Source: Trichosporon coremiiforme (lineage: Eukaryota; Basidiomycota; Tremellomycetes; Trichosporonales; Trichosporonaceae). From it: DNA of 64,000 nt. Position 1 is the stretch's first letter; every line of letters starts with the position of its first letter. Position numbers and translations under genes: made by a program. The notes beneath the pieces are model-generated. The model searched no databases. It was not told where the DNA came from and saw only the letters and a list, made by a program, of their open reading frames with translations. The stretch lies in assembly GCA_039545355.1 (NCBI GenBank), contig BCJJ01000004.1:744001-808000 (forward strand). Reading direction: 5' to 3'. Positions 32,377 through 43,187 of the stretch are shown here, piece after piece.

Positions 32377-34930
32377 ATGCTGTCCTCACTGCTGAACAGC
32401 ACCAACAGTGAGCCAGCGCATGCGTCCAGCCCAGGCAGTGCTCGTCTGTCATCACCGGGCAAACAAAATTCCGTTCCCTGGTCGCCCCGTGCTTCCAGGT
32501 CCCCCGTCAAGCAGAGCGATGCCTCCTTGGACGCACACAGCCATGGCAAGAATGCTGGTGCTTCATCGGCGTCACCGTCTACGCCCTCCCGTGCTGCGCT
32601 GGGCAATTTGATCCATGCAACCGACCAAGAACCACGTGCAACCCCGACTCCGAACGGCGACCGTGCCACCAACGACCACCATTCGTCCCAGAGCATTGGT
32701 AACGACCAGGGCAACAGCAGTAACACTCTGGACGACGGCGACGTCACCATGGACGATGCGCCCGACGAGGACCTCGTCGAGCAAGCCATGCGCGACGCAG
32801 CCGACATGTCGGACGAGGGAGAAGGCGAGGGTGAAGGCGATGAGGAAGACGACGACGATGAGGATGATGACGAGGATGACGAGGAAGACAGCGAGGACGA
32901 GGGCGACGACAGCGACAGCTCTGTGAGTTTTGCCTGATTGCGCCCCAAGCTGACTGTGCAGGAGATCATCGTTGTTGACGGACCCAACGGAGAGGCTGTG
33001 GCGGATTCCTCCGCAGTCGTCCGCGTCAAGTCGGAGCCAGCCGACGGTGCAGCCGGCACTGCCGCCGACGGCGACAAGCCGACCGTCGATGAGGATGGCG
33101 AGGTCGTAAACGTCTTGCAGCCTAAGAAGAAAGGTAAGCGTCGCGCTCGCTCAGAGTCCGAGGACGAGGACCTTCCTCCACCGCCACCGCCGATGCCGAC
33201 CATTCGCCTCGAGGTGTCCATGAACCCGGACGAGGACACGCTGGACTGGAACTTTGCCGAGCACGCGGCCGCCGCCGGCTACCACATCACGAATGCATGG
33301 GGAGAAGACCCCTTGGCGCAGGGCGACGTCGTTATGGCCGAGGGCGTTGGCGACGAGACCCCCATCGCCCCGGCGTCTGCGCCCCCCGACCTCGTGGGTC
33401 CTTTGCCCCCTGGCATGAATGCGGACGAGGCGCGCGAGATGGAGGAGATTGCCCGTCGCCTCGAGGAGAAGTACGACAAGCCGACGAAGAGGAAGGTGAG
33501 CTTTGTCCGGTATGTGCGGTAGCTAACCCCAGTCTCTAAAGAAGCGCCGCATGCGTGTCGAGTACGACTTAAGTGACCCGTTCATCGACGACTCCGACCT
33601 GCAAATTGATGCGCCGACGCACGTCGCCAGGCCGAAGAAGGAAGGCTTCTTCGTGCACTTAGGCGCGCTGGAGCTCATGGAGGAGTCGCCCGTGAAGCGC
33701 AAGTACGCCAAGCCCAAGGCGCCGAAGAATGCCGGAATCGCGCCGCGCAAGAGCCTGTCGACCGCTGTGCGGGAAAAGCTGCTCGAGAAGGGACAGACGC
33801 AACACGGCTCTGCGCACTCGCCGATCCCGATCGATAGCGACGATGAGACGCCGCCGAGCCTCCGCGTCATCAAGCGCTCGCCGTCGCCCGAAGCCACCGA
33901 ACTCGACCGCTACCCCGTCGACCGCACGCTGTACAAGAACGCTTCGCGCGAGCCCAAGTACCTGCCGCCGTTCGACGAGTTCCCGGACGACGTGCGCCAC
34001 TACCTCATGTCTCTGCGCAGGGATAGCAGTAAGCGTGAGTTCAGTGTCGTGTGACGTGAACTGACATCCAGACGTGTGGGACCCGCACAACAAGGGCAAG
34101 TTCCCGGACCACCTGAAGGCTCCTCTGAAGCGTGCCGGCGAGGCTGCGTTCCAGCACGACCTGCTGTGCACGGTCGACAAGGAAGCGCAGGACAGCGGCT
34201 ACGAGAAGTACCAGGAGAAGGCGTTCGTGACTGCGCTCTGCAGCATCCTGCCCTACAACCGCCTGACGCTCGGCAAGCTCGTGCTCAAGTTATGCTACGC
34301 CGACTACTGGCGGTGGCTGCAGGCGAACGAGGTCGAGGGTCTGCGGCAGTGGAAGATCATCCTGGACCCGGAGATCCCCGCCATGGTGCAAGCGTACGAG
34401 GACGCGGTCGAGGCGCACAAGAACGCAACCGAGGACGCGCCGCAGGAGCTCATCGATGAGCTCCCCGAGGCGGGCAAGAAGGAGCGCGAGCCGCCCAAGA
34501 AGTTACCTTTCTTCTCGCCCGAGCTGAGGGAGCTGTACCGCCAGCTCGTCGAGAACACGCAGGAGATGGTCGACATCAACAAGAAGATGGAGGAATGGGG
34601 GCAGAAGATCGAGGGGCAATCGAGCGAGCTGAACATGAGGCGTGCTCTTTACAACAAGGTGAGTCGAGCGGTCGCGCCGCCGAGCCAAGCGAGGCTACGA
34701 CGCCGCGTGGGCTTCTCGAAGTTCCACTTACGAAGCTTTGCCACCTCTTTCGACCTGGATCCAGCTGACAACCAGATCGGCAAGCTCTACCCCGAGGGAT
34801 ACATGACGTCCCTGACCCTCTCGCGTCAATGTAAGTTAAGCCTGTGCCGTCGAAACTAACAGCAGTCACGAACTTCAAGCGACAGGCGCAGAGCAAGGCG
34901 GGTGGCGCCGCCGAGAACGGAGACAAGTAG
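32377..34930 (+). CDS. HPC2: HIR histone-chaperone subunit, Hpc2/ubinuclein family
   Basis: Hpc2/ubinuclein is the HIR-complex subunit that contacts histone H3.3-type dimers during replication-independent nucleosome assembly. About 750 aa in six exons from ATG 32377. The N-terminal 180 residues are Ser/Pro-rich, then extremely acidic (long Asp/Glu runs around 32800-32920). The diagnostic Hpc2-related domain follows a short intron: RRMRVEYDLSDPFIDDSDLQ, then ARPKKEGFFVHLGALEL, carrying the D-P-F-I-D-D-S core. The C-terminal part is a helical ubinuclein-middle-like region (KFPDHLKAPLKRAGEAAFQH, then PYNRLTLGKLVLKLCYADYW and LPFFSPELRELYRQLVEN). The last exons encode IGKLYPEGYMTSLTLSRQ and a short basic tail. 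Domain order matches fungal Hpc2 and animal UBN1. The gene symbol is by family. Confidence 0.87.
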
Positions 34931-35140
34931 TAGCTTACCCTTACTGTATGTACCATGTAGTGTACGCGTGCGAGGCACGCTGTGTGTTCAACTACGAATG
35001 CAACCTAATGTCTAATGCGCGCGAAGGCGGAGCCTCAGGCGACGCCGGCGCAAAAGCTCTTCTGTCCGCATGACAGCGCACCATTTGACAGAGTCCATCG
35101 ACTTTACAACAGGTCTACAAAGTCTCCCTTACCTCGCTCA

Positions 35141-37338
35141 TCACATACCCGGCACCATGCCCTCCGGTATGACCTGCAAGAACTGCACGCGCGAGTACAT
35201 GTTCCACCAATCCCAGACATTCTGCGAGAACAGCTCGGGTTCCGTCGTCATGCTGAGCAACGTGAGAATGATCCGGAGTACCTTGCCGCGCATACACTCC
35301 CCATTGCTGGCAAGGTACTCGATCGGAATGGACTCCAGGACAGCATACGACTTGCGCGCGACTTCCTCCCTCTCCTTCCGCGTATCGAGGGCGGGCACGA
35401 TGGCTGCGCGAAAATCAAGCAGACAGAACTCGGCACACAAGCCGGTGATGACGACGTCGGCCTGCCGGATCGCATACTTGATCTTCTCTGCCTCGGTCGC
35501 ACTGGGACTCGTGCTGGGGGAGGTGGGACAGGGCAAGGAGGGCGGACAGTCTTGCAGGTCCACGCAGAGCTCCTCGGGCAGGTTGGACAGGATGGAGCGC
35601 AGCCGCGCCTGTGCGCGCGCGATCCAGGCGAGATGCGCGTCGGCGGCTGCTTGTCGCTCTGCCGCCTCTAATTCTGCGTCTTCCCCCGTAGGCTCCTCGG
35701 CGCTGATGTCTGCGGGTCGGGTGCTTGGCGTAGTGGATGATTCTGGCCGTGCATCCCCCGGAACTGGGTTCGCCCACGCCCTGTGCCGCGTGATGCACTG
35801 GCTCAAGACCTGGAAGATACGGCAGATGGCCCGAAACCCGGCCATGTGGCTCAGCTTTCCCTCGGGCTGGCCCACGATCCCGTTGGGAGTGATGTACTCA
35901 TCGTCCACCTCGTCCGGCAAAGGCGGCAACCCCTCAAAGTCGTTCAGAATCAGCGCTCGCCCACTCATCGCGTCTGTCTTGTCCTTCGTGTAGACGATCC
36001 AGAACACGCGCCGGGCTAGTTGCGTCAGGATCGGTGTGGGCCAGGACCGGGCGGACCGGAGGCGGAGACAGTCGATGTACCGCGTGATCTGGGAGACGAG
36101 GAGGTCGCATGGCCGTGCCAACGACTGGGCAGTGACCCAGTCCAGCATGCTGGCTGTCAGGAGCTCGAGCAGCTCCACGTCCGCTTCGTCGTTGGCTTCG
36201 TCTGCGCCTGTGCCTGATCCTAGCCCGCTCGTCGGGCGGATAATGGGTTCCGAGGCGTCGCGCTCGCGCCGGAGGGCGTCGTTGTGCGCTAGACACCGGT
36301 CGACCCAGCGTCCTAGGTCAGAGCGGGAGTAGCCAGGCATGAGAGATATGGGACACTGGGCTATCGTCCATGCTGTAATGGCGCAGAGGAGCGCGCGGAA
36401 AACGGGCGAAAACTTGTCCCGCCGCGCGAGGACGGATTGCGCAAAGCTCGGTTTGTGGATCAGGGGCACGAGGCAGTGCTGATGCGTCAGGTAGAGGTTT
36501 AGGAAGAAGGAGGCGTCTTCCCAGGGCAGTATGCTGGTTAGCGAGGGGATTTGAGAAGGCAAGGAGGAGTGGCGCGCGCCCGAAGAGGTGGTGAGAGGTG
36601 ATCCCGACCCGGCGGGAGAAGGAAGCGGCCCGCCGAGTGCGTCGAACGGAGGGTGCAGGGGCAGTGGAGGGATGAGGTCGAGTAAACCCAAATCGCCGAG
36701 GGGAACGGAGGGGTCTTCGCAGGTCAGGCGAGCTGAGCCGAAGAGACTCGCGGGAGTTGGTCCAGCTACCGGCGCCGCGGGCTGGATCGAGGGGACAGCG
36801 TTCACGCCGCTCACACCTGTGGGCGCGACTGCAGCGGGAGCGATAGGGGCGGATGGACCCGCCGGAGCAGCAGGAGACGTCCGCGTCGACGACAGAGGTG
36901 TCCGCTTCTTTGTGCTTCCCAGTGGCCGACCGGGCTTCTTGTGCACGTAAGTGAAGGTGCAGTGCTTGTCCTGCTTCAGACAGGCTCGGCAACGGTCCGC
37001 GATCTCGGAGGGTGTACATTTCACCTGCTGTCAGCGTTCCGTTCGTCAGTGAGCTCCAACGCGATCGTGGACACAGCAGTTGTGAGAGCCGCAAACATCT
37101 TGGACTTAGCCTAGTAGGTCTTCGGAGACGGAATGCGTGATGACAAGCGGGGTGGAAGCGTCCACGACGGGCCAGGATAACAACAACACAGCTCGGAAAC
37201 CCTCCGAGCCCCACCGCCCACCTCCGACTCCTTGTGCTCATTACCAGCAGGTATCGGGGGACTCACTTTTCTGGCCCGACAGCGGTCGCAGGACGGCGCC
37301 GGCGCTGCCGCAGCTGATGCGGAGGTCAACGGCGACAT
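35141..37338 (-). CDS. Zn(II)2Cys6 fungal transcription factor
   Basis: Two exons (37267-37338 and 35141-37024) encode 651 aa. Removing the intron completes the binuclear zinc cluster at residues 17-43: SCDRCRARKVKC, then DRCRACLKQDKHC (both halves C-x2-C-x6-C, with a typical basic spacing between). A basic linker (KKPGRPLGSTKKR) and a Pro/Ala-rich stretch follow. The middle is a fungal_trans domain (WEDASFFLNLYLTHQHCLVP, LIHKPSFAQSVL, FRALLCAITAWTIAQCP) through to LARRVFWIVYTKDKTDAMS. A Gly-Arg-Pro-type linker after the cluster is seen in several sugar and amylase regulators, but I cannot assign the target. The ATG at 37338 is the only one that supplies the first half of the zinc cluster. 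Confidence 0.9.
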
Positions 37339-37819
37339 CGCGGTGTTGCTTTCGATGCTTTATGAGGTATGTTGAGAGATGTTGGGAAACGCGGAGGATT
37401 AAAAACCGGCCGAGGTGAGGAGGATCGGAAGTGGCCGAGAACTCAGGCGGGATCGGGCCGGATCCCGGAACCGAGATGGCCAGCTCCAGATGAGGCAACA
37501 AGCGTCCTGCAATACCTGTCATGAACTGGGCGCTGTGTTTGGAACGCTGTACTTGCTGTCGCATAGATCGTAGAGGGAGTATTGCGAAGAGCCTTGCCAC
37601 CTCACGGTCTGCTTTCTAACAGTATGAGCAAGGGAAATTAACTTCCGAGATCATGGCTCGAGCGGCTTCCCTTCCCACCTCCATTCTCAGAAGAGGCGAC
37701 ACACATGATTACCACAAAAAAAACGAGATGCTGCATTGTGGCTGATAATAGACTCGTAGCGCTCAGCACTACAACATCACCCTCTGTGCTCATGGGTGGT
37801 CCATGAGCATGCCGGGCGA
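37339..37819. other. Intergenic region
   Basis: About 480 bp upstream of the Zn2Cys6 regulator, with short A-runs near 37715. No coding signal. Confidence 0.45.
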
Positions 37820-38019
37820 CTACTCTATTACTGCTCGCTCCCGTCTCTCCGCCATCTCGGAAGTGTTCATGGGCACTACCGCGACGGCTGCGTTCTGGAC
37901 AGCAGCCACCTTCATGGTGTTGTCCTCAGCTGTTGTTGGTGGCTTCTCCAACATGAGCGGTTCCATCTGCTTCGATGTCTTCTCACTCTCCGCAGCCTCC
38001 TTGATGAGCGGTTTCACCT

Positions 38020-38712
38020 CTACCGTCTCGTTCCTTCCTCCGGATCCCAGTCCACCGGCTTTCGAACATCTCGACCAAGATGCCACACCACCTCCATGCT
38101 CAATCTCACTCCCGCGAGCCACACACAGATCCACACGAAGACCAGCGAGGTAATTCGCCCCACCTCTGGGATCTTCGCAAGAGGACCCCACGTCACCTCC
38201 GTCTGCACCCATCCCTGAGCGACCTTCCACCCGCCGTACAGCAGCGCACCCTGCGCAGTCCAAGTCTTCCAGGCCGCGGCCTTCTTCTCGGGGTCAGATA
38301 TGGCGATAGCAACGTCGACGTTCCCGGCGAGCGTGAGCGCTGCACTCCGTGCGGCTAGCTTCGTGACTGCTTCCAGTGCTTCGAGAGCCTTCTGTGCTGC
38401 CAGAACTGCAGCCTCGTTGGAAGTCGAATTGGGCGCTGTGAGACTCTCGACCCGGCTAGCTGCCCGGACCGCCGCTCCCTGCGCCGCAAGTGAGGTGTAG
38501 ACGTACACGACCAGCGCACCCATGTTGATGTAGTACAGTGTCCATGTCGCTGCGAGGCAGGCGTAGGGAGCGACGGCGCGGAGCATCCGCCAGGTCTGTC
38601 GGGGAGGGTAGCTTGCAAACCAGACCACAGCTACCGCGGCAAAGATCTGCCAGTGAAAGAACGAGAGGAGGGTTTGGAATGGCCGAAGTGATCTTGGCAG
38701 CTGGGGCGGCAT
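38020..38712 (-). CDS. Small multi-pass membrane protein of unknown function, possible frame break at C-terminus
   Basis: Not recognised. The open frame from ATG 38712 gives 230 aa with three hydrophobic segments (FFHWQIFAAVAVVWFASYPP, ACLAATWTLYYINMGALVVY, TSLVFVWICVWLAGVRLSME) and an amphipathic Ala-rich helix between the second and third (AAVLAAQKALEALEAVTKLA). It stops at TRR (38020-38022). In the -1 frame, coding-like sequence continues past this stop for about 70 residues (NETVEVKPLIKEAAESEKTS, KQMEPLMLEKPPTTAED) to a stop at 37820. It has the same codon preference as real exons here, with no plausible intron at the junction near 38030. The true protein may therefore be about 300 aa with a cytosolic acidic tail. 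No function is assigned. Confidence 0.6.
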   Translation of the reverse strand: MPPQLPRSLRPFQTLLSFFHWQIFAAVAVVWFASYPPRQTWRMLRAVAPYACLAATWTLYYINMGALVVYVYTSLAAQGAAVRAASRVESLTAPNSTSNEAAVLAAQKALEALEAVTKLAARSAALTLAGNVDVAIAISDPEKKAAAWKTWTAQGALLYGGWKVAQGWVQTEVTWGPLAKIPEVGRITSLVFVWICVWLAGVRLSMEVVWHLGRDVRKPVDWDPEEGTRR

Positions 38713-41234
38713 GGCGAAGGAGGGGGCGAGCGGCCGAAGAAGGCGATGAGGGTAGTGTGCATGTTGGGGAAGAGATCTGTGATAGCGATGAGGTTATCTG
38801 TACCGGCGAGAGCACACACGCAAGCCTCGACGAAGGGAGCAGTGCACAGACATGTGCTGCGAGAACACACACGATGAGCACGGAGGGCGCGCCCATGCGC
38901 CCCTTCTCGGTTCGATCGTCGGTAAGTGGCACATGCCTTGTTTCATCGCCTGGCCCGTCAGTCATCGAGCGCGATGGTGAGTATCGCTAACGTGAGTGTT
39001 CTCATCGAGAGGTGTGTGATGAAGTCGCTGTCGGAGCAAAACACATGTTTGCGATTTCCCAGCAGAGTCTGCGGCGGAGATGTCCCCTCAGTGAGAAGAA
39101 GATGGCGTAGAAAAAGCGGACTGTTTTCGAGGAGCGCTCAAATGCTGGCGAAGACGAATGTCAGACTATCCAGTGAGCTTCTCTCCGAAGTTTATCGGCC
39201 TAGTTCTCTCAAATGCGGCTGCACGCAGCACTCGGCGGGAGAAGGGTGAATGGAATTGCTCGGTGTTCTTCTTTCTGCGGTGTCTGCTTTGCACGGCGGT
39301 AGGGGGGTGCAGGCTCGTGACTGGCGGCAACGACGCTAGTGATGGTGGGGTTACCGAGACGGATTTGGCCGAGCAAGTGGACGGTGGGTGTTTGAGAAAG
39401 GTGGAGGATCCGCAGAGGTGCACGAACAGGGTGCTGCAGCCTAAGATCGTCACAAGGTCTGGACGTCGCTAGTTTGGGCTCCAAAAGCACGTAGCGAGCG
39501 AACAATAAGGGCGGAAGCGAGGGGCGGCTGAGTCGCCGCAGACAGTTTCGGGTAAGGTATACGCACCGCTGAGCTAGCACTGCGGGGTTATAGTGCAGAT
39601 CATGCCATTCGAAACTATACTCACTCCACTGTAGATTAGGCGGATCTCCTCTCATTTCGACACAGTCCGTCCACGGGATGCAGAGTTCTGTGCTCATAGT
39701 TGTCTCAAGGCGAACTGCGTGCCGTAGATTCGGAACGAGCAAATGGCAAGCACGGGCACCGGGTAGCTTTGTTTCTCGGCCAGAGGAGCACACTGGTGAT
39801 CATGGGACCTGCGGAGGAAACAATCCTCGGACGCCACCAGGGGCCGAGTCAACAACAGCTTCAAACGGCCTCCTGTTATGCAAGCATACTTGCGTCAGGC
39901 CTGGGCAAGCAGGCTGCTGCATCTCCTCGCAAGGAGTTCAGAAGCAGTTGCTCGACACGAAGTGGGCAGCGACAAAGGACATGCTGAGTAGACACTGTGC
40001 CGACTCTAGCGCCGACAGTCGGTGCCACGGGGCCCGACGGTCCCGCTCCTCGGCAGTCTGCACGATGGTCGTGAGAGCGAGCGCCATTCAGCCCCAGAGC
40101 TAACAACGGCATTCCAATCCGGATGCCGTGCTTTTATAGCGAATCGAGCGTCGTCTGCCGTCCCAACGAGTGTCCAGACAGAGCGAGTTGTGGACGTTCA
40201 TGTCGAGTGTGCACTGTGTGCAGCGTGTAAAACGGCTAACGAAAGTCGGCTCCGTCGCTAAGCAGACGACAAGGCCGTCCCGGGCTTAATGACCCTTTAG
40301 AATCAAGGATCTTCGCCTGTCACAAGCCTGTCATAAGGGCCAGCACGCGCTGTCATGAGTTGTCATTGCTCCTTACATCATATTAACGAGGCTAATTTGG
40401 GCACGGCGGCGAGGTCCACTCACTGGGCAAACAGGGAATACGGTGCAAAGAATTGCAGAAATATGGTGCGGGACCCGCGTGTCCGCCGTCATGATCCGCC
40501 GGAGATTCCGACACCCAGTCGCACAAGTGCCCGTTAAGGCTGAGTGCCTGTCCGGTGCCGGAGGGAGCCCACATGACGGGATCTGGGCTGACCTTGCATG
40601 GTCTCGTGAGCCGATTGGAGTGCGTGAAAGCGGCGAGCGCAGCGCATGGCGACGGCATAGGGACCACAAGACAAAACGCCTCTACCACCTCGGCATTCCA
40701 CGGTTTGTTCACTGTTCTAAATTGGGACCCCATGGGTCCGGCTGTTGGTCTTGGAAGCGCTGTTGGCCGACACCTCTCGTCTTGTCCTGCTGTCGTCTCT
40801 CGACAGGGCCGCTCTTTATGAACATTATGTAGAGCTGTGCGTCTGTGCACGTCGGTCATAAACTTGCCGTGCACATGCCGAAGCCTATTCGTGGACTCGG
40901 CATTGAGCGTCGAACAGCGATGCAATAGACGCATTGCAAACACACTTGCCCGCGTACCGTCGGCCACATCTCCACCCCGGCCACTCGGGCAGCGTCATCT
41001 GTGGGGCAACACAGGGATAAGGCTAGCGCCGCGCGGGGTGCGGTCCAGACGCGCTGATCATCCCTGCCTGCTGCGAGGCCGTATCGTCTTCAAGGTGGGC
41101 TGTTCGCTGTCAGGTAGACGCACAGGAAAGGCAAAGCATAGGTGTGCAAGAGTATAAAGTGTCGTCACGCCCGAGGTCCATGAACTTCGCCTGCTCCGTA
41201 CCAGCTTCTAGTTAGCGACACCAACACCATCGAG
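38713..41234. other. Gene-poor region, 2.5 kb
   Basis: The longest stretch without a supported gene. Several frames of 80-195 codons exist on both strands (for example 39209-39793 and 40392-40967 minus), but none has a recognisable motif, plausible splice sites or a convincing codon pattern. I see no terminal repeats, transposase or reverse-transcriptase motif, or tRNA-like structure. The last 80 bp carry the aquaporin TATA box. It may be old decayed sequence or a large regulatory region. Confidence 0.45.
41153..41158 (+). promoter_or_regulatory. TATA box of the aquaporin-like gene
   Basis: TATAAA (in AGTATAAAGT) lies 77 bp before the ATG at 41235. This fits a regulated promoter for a membrane channel; the assignment is by position. 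Confidence 0.5.
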
Positions 41235-42668
41235 ATGGCTCACCAGCGCGGACACCGTCAACCAGGAGACCTCGAGGGTGAGTCCTTATATACCGGAGCG
41301 CAATGGCTCCTTCGTCGGCAGCTCCGGGGCGCGCTCGGCCGGTTTGGCGGTCGCGGATGAGGGCGAGTCCAGAAAAAGAACTCCCCTCTTTTAGCCCCAT
41401 ACGGCCGTACTCTCGCGGCCGCCCATGACCAAACACCATAATGATCGAACACCTCTGACATTCCAGTCGGCGTCAACGACGTCTTCCTCACTCATCCCAA
41501 GCCGCATCTGCCTGAGAGGCCGCCGCCTCCCCGTTGGCTCACAGCCTGGGAGGCCCGCCGCCCTAAGTGGCTCCAAGAGATGGTCGGCGAGACGATGTAA
41601 GTTGGCACCACATGTGCTCATGTGACGACACTGACATTCCTTAAGCGGGGTCTTCTTCTACACTTGGTTCGGCTTTGGTGCCACCGCGGCCATGATTACG
41701 ACTGAAGCGTCTAACGCCGGAGGAACTCTTCTTACCGTGGCCATGTGTTATGGTGTCGGGTGAGTACAGAGCTTCAATTTTGATAGTGCCTGAGCACGCT
41801 CATGTGGTCGGCACCGGAGCTCCGCCAGATCTCTCTATGCTTCCGTTGATCACCGCTGACAAGCAGTATCGTCGTCGGAATTCTCGTTGCTGGTCCCAAC
41901 TCTGGTGGCCACCTGCACCCTGCATTCACCATCTCGTTCGCGCTGTTCAAGGGATTCCCCTGGCGCAAGGTTCCGCAGTACATTGTCGCCCAGACGTTTG
42001 GTGCCTTCCTCGGTGGTCTGATCGTGTACGGCCAGTACCAGCCGCAGCTCTCTCAAATGACCGCCAAGCTGATCGCGGCCGGTAAGGAGGCAATGGTGTA
42101 CAGCTCCGCTGGTCCATCAGGAGCGCTCGCGATCTATCCTCCCCACTTCAGCACTATGGGCTTCGTCTTCCTCAACGAGATCTTCACGAGTGCGGCTCTC
42201 GGCATCCTTGTCTTCCAGGTTCTCGACCCGAGCAACGTCTTCGTCACCCCTCCTATGGTTCCCATCTTCATCGCTCTCGGCTTCTTCGGCGCTGTCGCGT
42301 GTTATGCCGGCAACGGCATCGCCCTCAACACCGCCCGTGACCTCGGAGCTCGCTTCGCCGCCGCATGTTTCTGGGGTACTGGCGTCTTCCCCGCTCGCAT
42401 GACCGCCGAAGCGACCTTCACCAACATCGTCGGCACGGCCATTGGTGCTGCGATCCAGACGTTCTGGCTTTCGGACTCGATCCGTCCTCCCACCGAGCAC
42501 GCGATCCAAGCCCACGTCGCAATGGAGAAGGAGAAGGAGGCTCACCTGAACCGTATCCTCACCGCGCGCTCAACCGACACGCGCCAGGGTATGCTGTCCC
42601 GCGTCCTCACTGGCGGAAAGGTCTCCTCTAGCGGCGCCACTGTCGACCTTGAGAAGGCCTCGGAGTAG
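41235..42668 (+). CDS. Aquaporin/aquaglyceroporin-like (MIP) channel with altered NPA boxes
   Basis: A six-helix major intrinsic protein, probably moving water, glycerol or another small solute across the plasma or vacuolar membrane. Exons 41235-41277, 41467-41596, 41646-41759 and 41867-42668 total 1089 nt (362 aa). Helix-rich segments start at GVFFYTWFGFGATAAMITTE. The first pore loop is GPNSGGHLHPAFTISFALFK and the second is YAGNGIALNTARDLGARFAA, so the canonical NPA motifs read HPA and NTA. The Arg of the aromatic/Arg filter is kept (ARDLGAR). The N-terminus is Pro-rich and the C-terminal tail charged (AMEKEKEAHLNRIL). The first loop pairs with FKGFPWRKVPQYIVAQTFGA, typical of MIP family helix 3. 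Transport specificity cannot be told. A TATA box lies 77 bp upstream. Confidence 0.88.
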
Positions 42669-43187
42669 GCGCTCTCCGGAGGGCGAAGAGACGAAGACGG
42701 AGGGGCGGGATTGTTGCGGAAAGTAAAAGTCAGAAGTTAATAGGTTCCAGTGTTTCTTTAGGTCTTGTACTTTGGTGTGGAAAGGTTCCCAACCGTCGAT
42801 GTATGCTCGATTGTTGCGCACTCGAGCAACTAGTGTTCGGAAAAGGATCCCACGGCCGCCAAAGACTCAATCTGACATTAGCAGACCGATGCTTAAGGAA
42901 ACTTGGAAGAGACTAGGGAGAATAGGCAGCATTCTGGGCATTAGCAAGGTCGACTGTACGTAGTCGACCCCAGAGACGCTGCTGCTCGCCATATCGCCTT
43001 CCTCGATGGTCATGTCCAGGCGAGGCACGGTTGGGGATGGTGGAGCGGAAGCAAATTCGGTTTCGGCGGCCAGCGATTGACCGGCGCGGCTCACCTTGCA
43101 TCAACAATCTCGAACTCGCGTTCATCGTCGATAACTCAGCCCTTACACGCCTCTGGCCAAGCACCCAAGTAAGAGACAAGTGCCAAG
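42669..43187. other. Intergenic region
   Basis: About 520 bp between the aquaporin-like gene and LUC7. No coding signal or repeat; it includes the 3' UTR of the former and the promoter of the latter. Confidence 0.5.

Noticed and set aside
32328..33239. Ser-rich antisense frame over the Hpc2 acidic region
   Set aside because: The poly-Ser run is the reverse complement of the Asp/Glu runs in Hpc2; there is no independent evidence.
39209..39793. A 194-codon minus-strand frame in the gene-poor region
   Set aside because: No motif, no splice signals and a codon pattern unlike neighbouring genes; it may be chance.
40392..40967. A 191-codon minus-strand frame in the gene-poor region
   Set aside because: Same reasons; high Cys/His/Arg content typical of random GC-rich frames.
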